Below are positions 34,670-46,500 of a stretch of 64,000 nt of DNA, one piece after another. The notes beneath the pieces were generated by a model. That model was not told where the DNA came from. It did no database searches and was given only the letters and a program-made list of their open reading frames with translations. Made by a program: the position numbers and the translations under genes. Source of the DNA: Capitulum mitella (lineage: Eukaryota > Arthropoda > Thecostraca > Pollicipedomorpha > Pollicipedidae); NCBI GenBank assembly GCA_030062745.1, contig CP099841.1, forward strand, positions 34,588,368 to 34,652,367. The letters are read 5' to 3'. Positions within the stretch are counted from its first letter, which is position 1. Every line of letters starts with the position of its first letter.

Positions 34670-35885
34670 TTAACCCTATTCCCGGCAGGGGGGGGCGGAA
34701 TCCGCCCCCCCTCGGGTTTTTTGCTTGCTAATTCCAGGCTTTTTAACGCAGCTTCACGAAACTTGGTGACTTTTCCTAGCTATTCCTTCTACGCGCCGTG
34801 ACAAAATTTCGAAATTCTATTTTGCTCAGGGGCGGAGCCAGGCAACGTTTTTGGGAGGCACCTCAGGTCATTTTTGGCCATGTTGAGGGTAAAAGGAAAA
34901 TGTCTGCCAAAAACAGAGTTTTTAAGATAGAACTTAAAACTTTATATGAATATATAGCTAAATAGTTGGGCAATGTGCATATGTAATTTTGTTTATCTGA
35001 GGTCACTTTACAAGGTCAGGTCAAGGTCAAAAGTCAAAATTTGTTTTTTCGCAATAATTTCGGCGTCGTTTCTTCAAATGCCAAACCCGGAATATATATG
35101 ACACAGAAAGATGTCCTCTACTTGTGTACCAAGTTTCAGCTTGATATCAGGTCGGGTCACGGAGCTATGACCTAAAATGTCAGTGCACGTACCCTATATC
35201 GCAAAAGCCAAAAAATGATTTTTTTGGAATAGAGTGAATTTAATCAATTAAAAACGTTTACAGATAATATTGAATGCACACGACATCATTCCAGGTGACC
35301 CCAAGGTCACTGGAGGTCATTTAAGGTCAAAAGTCACAAGTTGATCTGAGAAACGTGTGACCATGATAGTTCCCCCTTTCTCATGTCCCTGGCACCGCCT
35401 ATGCTAACATTATACAAACATTGTAATGCGATTTGTACTTCTTTAGCATAACATGACTAGCAGAAGCTAAAAAAGTGTTTTTACCTTTTTTGTTCATTCC
35501 GTTATTAGAAAACTTATCCCCCTATTTTTGAAACCCTGTGAACGCCCATGAATTTTCTCAAAATTTCAAATTTGCATACCCATGGTAAAAGCCCTATCCA
35601 TAATCTCTCGATTGATGCCAGTTTCATTGCAATCGGTCCATAAACAACGGAGTTATAAGAAGTCAAAAAGTACCCCCCATTTTGACATTTTTGCCCCCCT
35701 GTATCCACAAATTTCAAAATTTTGAAAATTTATTTTTATCAGAATGTAGTTCACGTCACGGCAAATCGATTGCCGTTTGTTGCGATGAAATCGGATAAGT
35801 AGTTCTCGAGATCTCAGGGGGGGCCGAATCCGCCCCCCCTGCCGGGAATCGGCCATACCGTCTAGCCCTCCAGGAATAGGGTTAA
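34670..35885 (+). mobile_element. piggyBac-like MITE, family 2, best-preserved copy
   Basis: Bounded by TTAA (34670-34673 and 35882-35885). The terminal inverted repeat is CCCTATTCC / GGAATAGGG. A second inverted repeat, CCGGCAGGGGGGGCGG with a matching C-run, directly follows the left terminus but sits about 27 bp inside the right one, the same asymmetry as family 1. The interior has AGGTCA and TCAAGGTCA motifs near 35005-35025 and 35290-35325. No transposase frame. Confidence 0.85.
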
Positions 35886-36803
35886 AAAGTTTCATCCTAA
35901 ATGCGAAAAAGTCATGCGGCGTCCATTTACTCAGAAACTCATTGCTTCATTATATATAGCCGGCAATGAGCAGGGGTTGCAAAAAGGATCGCAGAAAAAT
36001 CGAATACGACCAGCAATCCAATCCCTTTCTGGAACAGCGATTACATTCCAGCTGCAATTTATAAAAAAAGAATCGCAGTCCAGGATTGGATTGCATACGA
36101 CTGCAGTCCTGCAAAATCCTGATGATCCCTGCTGGTGCCCCATATACGCCTGGAAAGAAGGCACACAGAAGTCCCCGTATTACGGAGCACCAGACACCTG
36201 ACGCTCCTCCTTATTTACTCAGACCTTAAATATTACCACAGAAGACTCAGAAATCTGTAATCAGAAGACGGCCACTCTAGGCTAAATCATGGTAAACATG
36301 GGACCGAGAACCGTCTTCCAAACATTCCCAGGATGCTGCAACAGAACAAAATCACTTGTCGACATTCATGGAGCAAGAAACACACATCATTTTGTTGTCT
36401 CACCTTGGAGACCGATCTCACTTTGGGCGTTGATCCCTGAGCAGTTACGGCCCGTATTACGTGACTGCGTAGCCAACTGAAGCGGTTCGTTTTATAGTGC
36501 GGACTCCGCGGATAACGATCGACCAGACAAGTCACGCTCACCAGCTGGCTTCTGATGTCAAATGACACCGCTTCTGCACTTCTTTGTGACGATGTCAGGC
36601 CAGAAAGCGACTCAAACAACCCATTGATTGGCTCACACAGCATGTCACACACGTGGGCAAATCTGAGGAAAAAACCCGTAGAAAATCGGCGACACGTGTT
36701 CGTCGTCCATAGCGTGCTCTGATTGATCGTCGGCGGTTGGTCGCGCGCGGCCGGCGCCCAGACACCTGTCGCTGTCGCTCAGACTTGCGCGCCACTTTTT
36801 TCA
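35886..36803. other. No gene recognised
   Basis: Short overlapping frames on both strands only. The retrotransposon fragment may begin somewhat left of 36804, but nothing earlier is readable. Confidence 0.4.
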
Positions 36804-37260
36804 AGCGATCTTAGCCTTTTCTCAACTGACGGCACCCAGGTTTTCGTCCGTGGCAAAAAGGCAGCCCTTGCGTGGAAAATTATTTGCAGTCACTTGGGTT
36901 ATGGTTTGAGATAAATGATCTCAAGGTGAATCCCCAGAAAACCTAGATCATGCTATTCGGCTGCCATCAAGGTCTTCCTGGTATCACTTTCGACGATATT
37001 GGGATAAAATTCAAAGGGACTTGCATCGCCCTCAGCGCTCACGCAAAAACTTAGCACTTCTGTTTGATCGTTGTCTCATCTGGGACAAAAAATTCGGCTC
37101 TCACTCATCGCTGCTTCGGAATGCTGGCCGTCTCAGGTATTACCTTTCGCAATTTGTCCCAACATCTGTCCTCTCGGCATTGATTTTCTCGGCGTTCAGA
37201 TACTGCATTTCCGTTTACGGTACTTTTATAAAAAAACAACCTTGAAAGGATGCGAAAAAT
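36804..37260 (+). pseudogene. Decayed non-LTR reverse transcriptase, 3' part
   Basis: Read with frameshifts, this gives the RT catalytic block in degenerate form (STDGTQVFV for the usual ADDTQ motif), then DLKVNPQKT, a stop, IMLFGCHQG, and after a shift NLALLFDRCLIWDKK, LSQFVPTSVLSALIFSAFRYC and SVYGTF. The order matches the end of CR1/jockey-type reverse transcriptases. One catalytic Asp is replaced and there are several stops, so it is dead. The minus-strand fragment at 38190-39680 covers an earlier part of the same kind of protein. Confidence 0.8.
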
Positions 37261-38189
37261 GAAAGCATGAGAAAAACTCTCATGCTCCCAGTCTCCGAGA
37301 CACCAGGTTCCCGTCGTTCTCGCACACCCCGTCTGACAGGACCACCGCTACCCCCAGGCGTAGCTGTTTCGAGCAGCGGACTGGTGAGGCCGGCCCGACA
37401 CCAGACAGGCCTCTCATAATCATCCTCGCTGTCACTCGTACTCGGAGACCTCGGTATCGTTCCTAGGAGTATCGGAGAGTCCGTCCCCCCATGAGCATCA
37501 TCAGCTACGTTCCCGACAAAATTTGAACTTTAAACCTAGTCATATAGTGCCCATATCACTAGGTTCAGAAAATGATTAGGAAAGTCGGTTTTCACCTGTG
37601 TTCTTCGGAACCCAACTGACGATGTGAATATCAATGCGATGGACTTTTGGCGATGGTTTCAAGCGTATTGCGGTTCTGGCTACCTGCGCGGAAATAAATG
37701 GTAAAAAATGCGAATGTCAATGCGATGGACTTCTGGCGATGTTTCATGTGTATTGCGGTTCTGGTTTCCTGCACAAAAAATAGCGAAATCGAAGGGATCC
37801 ACCGAAATCAGTCCCATAGGGTCTTATGTTAAATCCAATGGAAATAAAGCATTGGGCTATTTTTTCGCAGTAACTCAAAAAGTTGCAACCCGAACGTTGT
37901 AAGGGTGGTATTTTTGGGCTCAGTAGCATAAGACGAACATTTTTAGTGCATATTTGTTTGGCTGTAATATACATTCGTCTTCGTGGTATTTCTATCATGT
38001 TTTTTTTTTGTTTCGTCCTCTAGAAGGCAAAATATTGGATGCGATGATCGTCTGGTGGTGCCAATGAGCTCAGTTAGTCAACAACTACCTACTGACACGT
38101 TTTGGGCGATTCTGAACGGGTCTCAAGTTTGGGCTGACCGTGGACTGTCTTGACCAACATAACAATGTGCCCTCTGGGAACACACTGAG
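37261..38189. other. No gene recognised
   Basis: A 9-bp hairpin AGCATGAGA...TCTCATGCT lies at 37264-37286. An imperfect duplicate of about 100 bp (GCGATGGACTTTTGGCGATG near 37638 and GCGATGGACTTCTGGCGATG near 37723) follows. Otherwise nothing. Confidence 0.5.
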
Positions 38190-38634
38190 GTCATTCCCGA
38201 AGACGCCGTAGAGGTGAGGGCTGAGAGCTGAGCATTGAAAGACACCGATGCTGCTGGGCAGTGAGGCAAATTTTCTGGAGGACGCCTAAGGCATCAGTGA
38301 GGCTGACACTCTGGGTGTGGTTGCGAAGATAGGCTGAGAACCAGGAAGTGCAGATATACAGACTGATAGACAGACGATACTCATTAATTGGAAAGACATA
38401 TTGCTCATACAAGCTAACGATTGGTGCGCAAGTGGAACACTTAAGTCTAAGCGCCTTTCGGTGATATTAGTTGTGGGTTACCGAATAACTACACTAAATG
38501 CCACCGCACCAGTCCAGCCCACGTACCCGTGACAGCTGATGTCTCGTCACCACACTGTACATCACTCCGTACCGCCCCCATGCAGTAAATAAGAATAAGT
38601 GTCGATGCCGTGGGGACTTAATTTCATACGGAGT

Positions 38635-38673
38635 CGTGCCTGGCTTTGATCAGTCACATCAAAGCCAGGCACG
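38635..38673. repeat. Palindrome at the left junction of the hAT MITE
   Basis: CGTGCCTGGCTTTGAT (38635-38650), 7-base spacer, then its exact reverse complement (38658-38673). The right arm is the target duplication ATCAAAGC plus the first eight bases of the element, so the left arm is an inverted copy of the junction itself. Confidence 0.9.
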
Positions 38674-38934
38674 TTGCCAGGATTTTCCTCAGGAGGGGGG
38701 GACAAATGTAAAATTTTGTCATATGCCACAGGCATATGACGAAATTTACAAGAAAAGGCAGCAATTTTACGGAATTTATCTCATATTAATGCACTGGAAA
38801 ACATGCAATGTTTGTTTTTGCAAGATATATGATCTCTATTACGTATTCGTGCGAAATCGCCATGTATCTGGTGTAGACCGCTTGGCTCAGGGGGGGGGGC
38901 AATGGCCCCATGGCCCCCCTTGGTTACGTACCTG
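38666..38934 (+). mobile_element. hAT-like MITE, copy 2, inserted in the retrotransposon
   Basis: 269 bp, beginning CAGGCACGTTGCCAGG and ending CCTTGGTTACGTACCTG. It is flanked by a perfect 8-bp direct repeat ATCAAAGC (38658-38665 and 38935-38942). Highly similar to 21359-21614. The perfect target duplication indicates a younger insertion than copy 1. It splits the reverse transcriptase remnant between LDLSVCFD and WFSAYL. Confidence 0.88.
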
Positions 38935-39680
38935 ATCAAAGCATACGCTCAAGTCCAGGAAACAGAGGAGGAAAATTTCTCCGCGCTCCGTGACGGATAG
39001 GATTTGGTCAGATATGGAGCACAAAGCTGTTTCCGTGGAGTGACGGGGCTGAAACCGTGTTGACTGGGAGACAGGAGGTGATTCTGAGATAGGTAATTGT
39101 GGAGCTGCTGGTGGACGGCGCGCTCTGCAGTTTTGGGGACGACAGGAACGATAGACATAGGACGCGAGTTGGAAGAGTCAGAGGGATCACTTGGCTTCAA
39201 GATCGGAGGGAATATTCCCAGGATTTAGGAACGTCGGGCCGGGAGAGGCTGGAACTGACCAAATGGAGGAGCACCGCCGCGACAGCATTCTAAGCAAGTG
39301 CACGCTTATACCATCATCGCCACAGGTGGACGAACCATTCATACCAGGGACGATGGTCTGTAGCCTCGACAGCGGCACCGACACTGGCGCGAAAATGCAG
39401 GCATCAACACGAAGGATCAACACGAGGCAGGCGGCACGAAAGATCCTGGGTCTCCCCCATGCACCTCACTCCTCCCGCCAACTGTGAACCTACACCGACA
39501 AAGAACCGTTTCCAGCTCGTCAGATGACGCGTCGAGCAGCTTCCGGTTATACTGTTTTTTACCGACAGTTGACCTGATATGCCGCAACACAGACCAGTGT
39601 CCATGCTCCTGAATACGACGCCGCATATAGGTGAAAATCTCAGCTGACAGCGGCCAGCACCGCACGGTTAACAATGTGCT

Positions 39681-40550
39681 TGGGGATTGCGCGCAGCCGT
39701 CATAACGTCACGTTTCTCAGCGGACCTGTTTCTTTCTGATGCTATGACGGGCTCCAAAGACAGGCGGGTAGGCCTGGCGTAAAACATAACAAAATCATAT
39801 GGCTGCTGAGTAAATTGTCTCACATCAAGTCCAAGCAATTATACACGGCCGCAAAAAACCGACTTCGGTGTGTCACAGAATGCCTGCTTCGTCCTGCTCA
39901 TTCTGAGATAATGATCACCCTTGACACAATAATACCAGCTGAAATCCAGCAATTCCATTGCAGAACAATACACTTTTTAACATATGTGACGAAACTTTTA
40001 TTTCTGCAGATACTCGCTACCTGATTGTGACGCCGTGCAAACAAACGAAACGGTCGGCTCTAACAATGCGATCTACGCCGCCACAGGCCCGACTGATGAC
40101 TATCAGCTTACGCACGCACGTCCGGCTTAAACAGAGCACAACTTCTGATACCATTGCACGGTGCGCAGACAGGCTGGTCGCGGTCTCATCACCGCAGGCG
40201 CGCGGCGCAGGTCATGGCCAACGCTACGCCGCGTAGAAAAGAGCGACAGTAAAAAAAGGACGCCCTTCAAAACACGGAGCCACGCTACATAGTCGTACGG
40301 AGGTGAGATGCAACGTCTTACGGCTACGCAATGGGTGACGAAGGTGATAAGATCATCGCAAGGCGCAGGCTCTACAGTCTGCAGCGGGGACGCAGCCGTC
40401 CCGCAACACGCACTCGAACCGGTGCTGATTAGAAGAGCTGCCAGAAGCAATCTTTGGTCTGATCAGACCACATTGTCAAGCAAGCGGTCCGACGAGAGAG
40501 GTCGCGGGCGCGCCGGACCGGCCGGTGCGGCGGCGCGCGGTCAGCAGCCA
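39681..40550. other. 3' flank of raskol
   Basis: Downstream of the raskol stop on the minus strand; probably contains its 3' untranslated region. No other gene is seen. Confidence 0.5.
39997..40002 (-). terminator. Candidate poly(A) signal AATAAA for raskol
   Basis: A canonical AATAAA on the minus strand about 550 bases after the raskol stop codon. It is the nearest one I noticed. Hexamers like this occur by chance, so support is weak. Confidence 0.3.
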
Positions 40551-43500
40551 CTAGCAGGAGCTGCTCTTGTAGTCGGACGTGTCCGAGATGGGTGCCGTCG
40601 AGCCACTGGCGGCCGGCTGGGACAGAACCGACTGCTGGTGTCTGGAAGAGGGGCACGGAACGCGCTCAAACGCGAGCATCTAGACTCTGTCAGTTATATC
40701 GTGGTCTCTACAGACCACGACATAACGTCTAGCAACGGTTTAACGCGGTTTCTTGAAGCAGGGAGGAATGGCTAAATGCACAGCATGTAAATTAGCACAG
40801 AGGCCAATCAGCGCAGTCGATATGACCGAGTACGAGAGCTAACAGTAACCACAGGTGCTCTAAACTGTACCTATGTCTTTCATCAGTCGCGTGAGATGTA
40901 ATACCCAACTCACTGACAGAACGCGACAAGGCGCTGGTTGCCTGAAGGGGGATCCCAGCCGGCCTCCAGCATCAACTCACTGCTGCTGCAGCGACGCCAG
41001 GATGCTGTGCAGCTGGCTGTTGGCGGCGTTCAGCTCCTGTATGCGCGAGTGTTGCGCCTCGATGACGCGCTCCTTCTCGGTCAGCACGCTGGTCAGCTGG
41101 CTCTGCTCCCTGCGCAGCTCGTGCTCCACCAGCGACAGCCTGAGGCGGGGCGGGCGGCGGTCAGGGCGGCCGACAGTCTGCGGCTCCCGGTCAGCTCACG
41201 GCGACATAGGCCACGGCTCCAAACGCAGGCCGACTCACTACACTCAAGTCTGTAGTTCCACAATAGAGGCCAGTTGACCACGACGTAGCCTGGAAAATGG
41301 AGATCTGTGAAATATAAGCGTATCACGAGGACGTGGTGGGGCCGCGCAAAGGCAGTCAAGGGAGTGGACGGAAGAACAGATACCACGGGACCGTCCCATG
41401 TGTCGGAGGGAGGCCTATTTACTAGGCTAGTTTCCTACTCAGGATCTCGGTATAGATGTGGTCACCAGTCAGCAGGCTCGGTAATGCTCAATTCTTCGCC
41501 GGGTGCGCGTCACCGTGGTTTTCAGGGGGTCACCTGTTTCACATACCAGTAATGTTTAACACCTGGCCTATGAATACATCGTTGTTGTCAGCTGTTTAAC
41601 CCGTTGAGTGTCTGTTGAACGTCTCGGTGATTTTCCTATGTTTACCTGTTGAGTATCTCTGTGATTTGTACGGGCGTGGGCTGGCAGACGTGCGACGGGA
41701 CTGGCGCAGCAGCCACGCGCGGCTCTTCGTTCAGCCGACTGTGCAGCTGCTCCATCTGAATGTGCAGCTGACGAATCTCATCTTCGTACTGTAACACCGC
41801 GGCCCAGCTGGTCAGACGCTGAGGTTTATCGTTCAATCGTCGCTCGACTGGCCCAACATGAGATAGAGAACATCATCACGCTTAACCGTCCTCTTTCACC
41901 TATGACTGCGATACACTGCAGGCAGGATGGCCCGACGGCGAAGCGCAGAGCCCGAGCTCACCTCCTCAAACGACTTCTCGGGCAGTCGAGAGCGACGCGT
42001 CTTATTCTTCAGCCGGCTGTCCCGTCCCGGGCGCACCTCGTCGCTGCTCTCGCTGTCGCTGTTACGCTGCTGCTGCCACCTGGTGGCCAGCACGTCGGCC
42101 GAGGCGCGCCTGCCGGCCTTGAGGCGGCGCGCGCGGGCGTACGGCTCCGGCGAGGCGGCGGCCGGCGGTGGAGGCGCCGCCGCGCGCGGGTTGGTTCGCG
42201 GCGCGGCCGCCAGGCGGCGCTCGCGCGGCGGCGAGGGCGAGCTGCTGGAGGAGCGCGGCGGCGCGCGGCCGGCCGGCGCCGCCACCGACGGCGCCATCAC
42301 CAGCTGCACGTCCTCCATGCTCTGCGCTGAGCTCAGCGATGTGCTGGGCGAGTACTGGACCGGCCTGCGGCGGGCGGGGCGGACGTCAGCGGGGCGGCCG
42401 GACAGAGCGCGTCGGACGGCGGCGGCACTCGCCGTGTTTACGCAGCCGCGTTGCGTTAGCGCCCGGCGGCGGCGTTTACCCTGGCAGCGAGACAAGGCGG
42501 CAGCGGCGGCGGCGGCCGTCAGGCGGGGCGGCCGCTACTGCGTGCTCGGCCGACAGCCGCAAAACATGACGTGACGCGGCCAGATCGGGGTCGGCGGCCT
42601 GTTCAGCAGCACTCACCTGGTCACGCGCTGCTTGCCGGTGTTCAGCTGGAAGACGGGGTTGTTGAAGGCCAGCGGCGCGTGTTGCTGCTGCTGCTGGGAC
42701 TGTTGCTGGTGGTGCTGTTGTTGCTGCTGTTGCTGACCGCTGCTGATGGCCGGGTCCACAGGGCTGGAGCTCTGGCTGTAGGCAAAGCTCTGATAGCCGC
42801 TCGAGGCCACGTTGCTCAGCTGCGAGATGGAGATCTGCGAGCCCTTGACGTGGTCCAGCTCGCTGGCCGAGTGGTCGGCATGCTCGTCGTCGGCGCGCGC
42901 GCCGCAGCGGCGCGCCGCCGGCGCCGGCTGAGCGCCCGGCCCGGCCGGCCCGTAGTGGCCCGCGTGGCTGTGGAAGTGCTGGTGGTGCGCCGGCCGGCCG
43001 GCCGACAGCGCGCTGAACAGCACGTAGTCGTCGCTCGTGTTGAGGCTGGGCGCCGCCCGCTTGGAGCCGCCCGGCAGGTAGACGTTCCGCGGCAGGGTCG
43101 AAGCCTTCTCCGGCGCCGGCGCCGCCGGCGGCAGCGGCGGCGGCGGCGGAGGGGGCGACGGCTCCACCGCGGCCGGGGGCTCGCGCTCACACGACGTTCG
43201 GTCGTTAAACCTGGACGGCGGAGCCATGACGTCAGCGAGAGTAAGCCTGTGCGGAGAGCGCCACGGAGGTCACCTCACAAGTTCTATTATTCGTTCCCAG
43301 CTAACTGGGCTGGTTGTGGCTCGCACGTTACGCCTATGCGTCCGGTTTGGCCAAAATGGAGCAATTTAACGTCGGTTTGTCCACAGTTGTACGCTTATTA
43401 AAACGTTGCACGCACAGCTAAGTACGTATCGCATTCCGAAAGAAAACCACGACCTCACTACTTCTGTCTACACTTTCCACAACACCCCGTCTACCGCTCA

Positions 43501-46500
43501 CCAACCCTGAGAAACTGCCTCACCGGAAGCTGTTGCGCTGCCGGCAGAGACAGCTTGACTCTCTCCTCACCTGAAGATGTTGCGCTGCAGGCTGAGATAG
43601 TTGGGCGGCGGCGCCAGCGCGGCCGATGGCGGCGGCGGCGGTTGGTGGGCGAGTCCGGCGGCGGCCTGGCCGTGCGCGGCCGTCACCGTGGCCAATACCG
43701 TCTCCAGCCGCTGCCGCTCGGCCAGGTGCGCCGGGTTCGTCACCTTGGGCGCGCACTCGCGCAGCAGGCTGTGCAGTACCGACAGCTGTTTGCCCAAGTC
43801 GACGTAGCCATCCCACTCCTGCTGTCGACCGTCCCGGCCGGCTGGACTCTGAGGAGCACCGGACGTGGACGTTGCGCCGGGCGTGGACGTTACACCAGAC
43901 GTGGGACGTTGCGCCGGGCGCGGACCTTACGCCGGACGTTGTGCCGGGCGTGAGACGTTACGCCAGACGTGGGACGTTACGCCGGGCGTGGACGTTACGC
44001 CGGACGTAAGACGTTACACCAGACGTGGGACGTTGTGCCGGGCGTGAGACGTTACGCCGGACGTGGACGTTACGCTGGACGTGGATGTTACGCCGGATGT
44101 CAGACGTTACGCCAGACGCGGGGCTTACAACGGATGTGCGACATTACGTGGGACGTGGAAAGTTACACCAGATGTGGGACATTACAAAGGATGTCGGAAG
44201 TTTAACCGGATGTGCGACGTTACACCGGAAGTGGAATTTACAACAAAGGTGGGGCATTACGCGGGATGTGAGGCGTTACGCCAGATGTGGGTGTTACACG
44301 CGACGCGGGATGTTACACCGGAAGTGGAGCGTTACGCCAGATGTGGAAGGTGAAACGGTGAGTGTCCCGTCCTCAAAGGCAGAAGTCGGATAACCGCAAG
44401 AATTAATCGGAGCCAACCAAACGACACACCCCCCCGTGAACTTCTCGCGACGTGCACGACGGGTTCTGATAGGATGACGAAGAAACTGGAAACAACGGAA
44501 CATTGCCCATGCAATCAATTGAAAAATTAAGGTCAGATTCCTTCTGCCAAATGAAAGATCCGGTCGTAACACTGGCCTCCCGGAGCGCATTACTCGGTAC
44601 TCGCTGGCAAGAGCAGCAGTCGACGCCACGGCCTCAGACTGGCATGAGTCCCAATCGCGGCGCACAAACCGCGCCAGGCCGTCAGACCGGTGGCGCTGCT
44701 GCCGTGCCGCGTCATGAGCTCGGCGCACGCCGCGTGACCGGCCGGCCAGTGTTACGTAAGCCGACTTCACACGTCGCCGCGATTTCGGATTACGCCGGGA
44801 CGTGTGGCGGCGACGCTAAATCTCTCGTCCGGCTCGGCCGGCCGGTCACGACGCAGAGCGACGCGCGCGGCGCCGGCCGGCGCGCGCAGAAGCCCACGGC
44901 CGACACTCACAGAGATCTTCCGCAGGAAGGCCCGCATCGTCTGCGTCTCCTTCAGCACGAACTCGTTGAGAAACTCCATGTAGTTCTCCTTGCCCTGGAA
45001 CTGGGTGAAGTTGGCCAGGGTCTGCAGGGTTTTGGCTACCAACGTCAGGTTTCTGACCGCCTTTTCATTCGGGTACTCTGAAACGAAACGGAGTACACGT
45101 AAGTTGCGCCTTCGCAACCGACCGAAACACCACTAGTGTCACTTCAAATACGGCCATTTCTATTCGTACGAGTACAAACTAGATTATACTACGCCTGCTA
45201 AGTAAGCGGATCACCGCTGGACATCATAACAGCGTGTGAGCTTGACACATGGCCCTTGTGAACCCGGATGAAGACATAGCTTGGACGAGTTCAGTGTTTG
45301 CACATGCGACCTCGCTGCACTGACCTTGCGTGAGGCTGAACAGACTCGGACTGAGGATCGCTGGGCAGAAGAACCGCAGGAAGATGCACGACGAGACGAC
45401 GTTGTCCTGCTGCTCGGCCTTGCCGGCCTTCCTCAGCCGCTCGCAGATCAGGTGGAAGCAGTCCCTCAGCTCGCTGAAACCAACGCCGAAATGAAACTGC
45501 ACCCGTTTCTAACCGGACGCCTCTAAACGCAGATTGCATCACCATTTCCCGTTCTTTTTCCGCAAGCAGGCGCAGACGCAGCCACGTAACGCCGACAGGT
45601 CTGGTTTGGTCCAATCGAACTGACCGGACCGGCCATCTTCACGCCTACCCGATCACGAGACATTGGAGTGGAAAGCCAGGACATTGCATCCGATGTTTTC
45701 CACCACAATCACAACATTCACGGCGCGAAGTTCGAGAACAAGATAAGGACCAGACATGCGCCTGGATTGGATCCGACGAAATGCAGGCTAGTCTCGCTTT
45801 GCGTCCAATTCTAACTTGGCCCTGCTTTGCTCTGGCGGGGCACATTTCGCAGACGACGCAGTAACACGGCCACATAGGCGAGCGGCTCAGCACAAAAGGG
45901 GATACTCTTGTTCCAATGAGAGCCAGGCACACGTCCGGCCAGGCCATCCGCCTTCCGCGGCGCAGAACTCACGGCGGAAAATTGGCGTACGACGCCAGGA
46001 TGCTGGACCAGACGTCCTCGACGAAGCTGCGCAGGCTGGTGCGCTGTTTCTGCAGCAGGCCGGGGCTGCTGATCTTGAGCGGGTCGATCTCCAGGTCGGA
46101 GCCGGCCTCCAGCAGCCGGCGCACCGGCTCGCCGAGCGTGTCGTGCAGGTACCGCTCGCCGACCAGCTTCATGAACGACTCGGTCGCCTTGGTGGCCAGC
46201 GAGTTGCCGCGGAACGTCAGCCGCTCGTCGTCTGCGGCGGACGGAGACGGCTAGGGTGAGCGGCACGTGCGGTGCGTGCACACCGATCCTAACCGCCTGC
46301 ACCACAGAGACAGTCACGACGTGCCGGCAAAGCGGTCAAATGTGCGCAGACGAGGATAAAGGAGATACCCGTAAGCTAGGACATTGCAAGAGTGTGGGCC
46401 CTACAGTAACAGGGTAACACCCTTGGCTCTAGAGTAATGTCACTGGAATATTTCAAATGAAATTATTTAGCACCAAACGACTGCTCTGAACAACCCAGAC

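Larger units (their letters stand above)
38190..39680 (-). pseudogene. Decayed non-LTR reverse transcriptase, 5' part, interrupted by a MITE
   Basis: In coding order on the minus strand, with frameshifts: a connector segment with RKLLDASSDELETVL (about 39500), a stretch with GDDGISVHLLRML (about 39310), KPSDPSDSSNSRPMSIVPVV, VPKTAERAVHQQLHNYL, LLSPSQHGFSP (about 39000-39200), then LDLSVCFD, where the hAT MITE 38666-38934 breaks it, and beyond the MITE WFSAYLRNHTQSVSL (about 38300-38350). This is the usual order of LINE reverse transcriptase blocks before the catalytic ADD motif. No intact frame remains. Confidence 0.8.

Noticed and set aside
42571-43401. 276-codon plus-strand open frame opposite the raskol proline/glutamine exon
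   Set aside because: It is an antisense shadow of a GC-rich coding exon that is supported by splice phase and homology on the minus strand.
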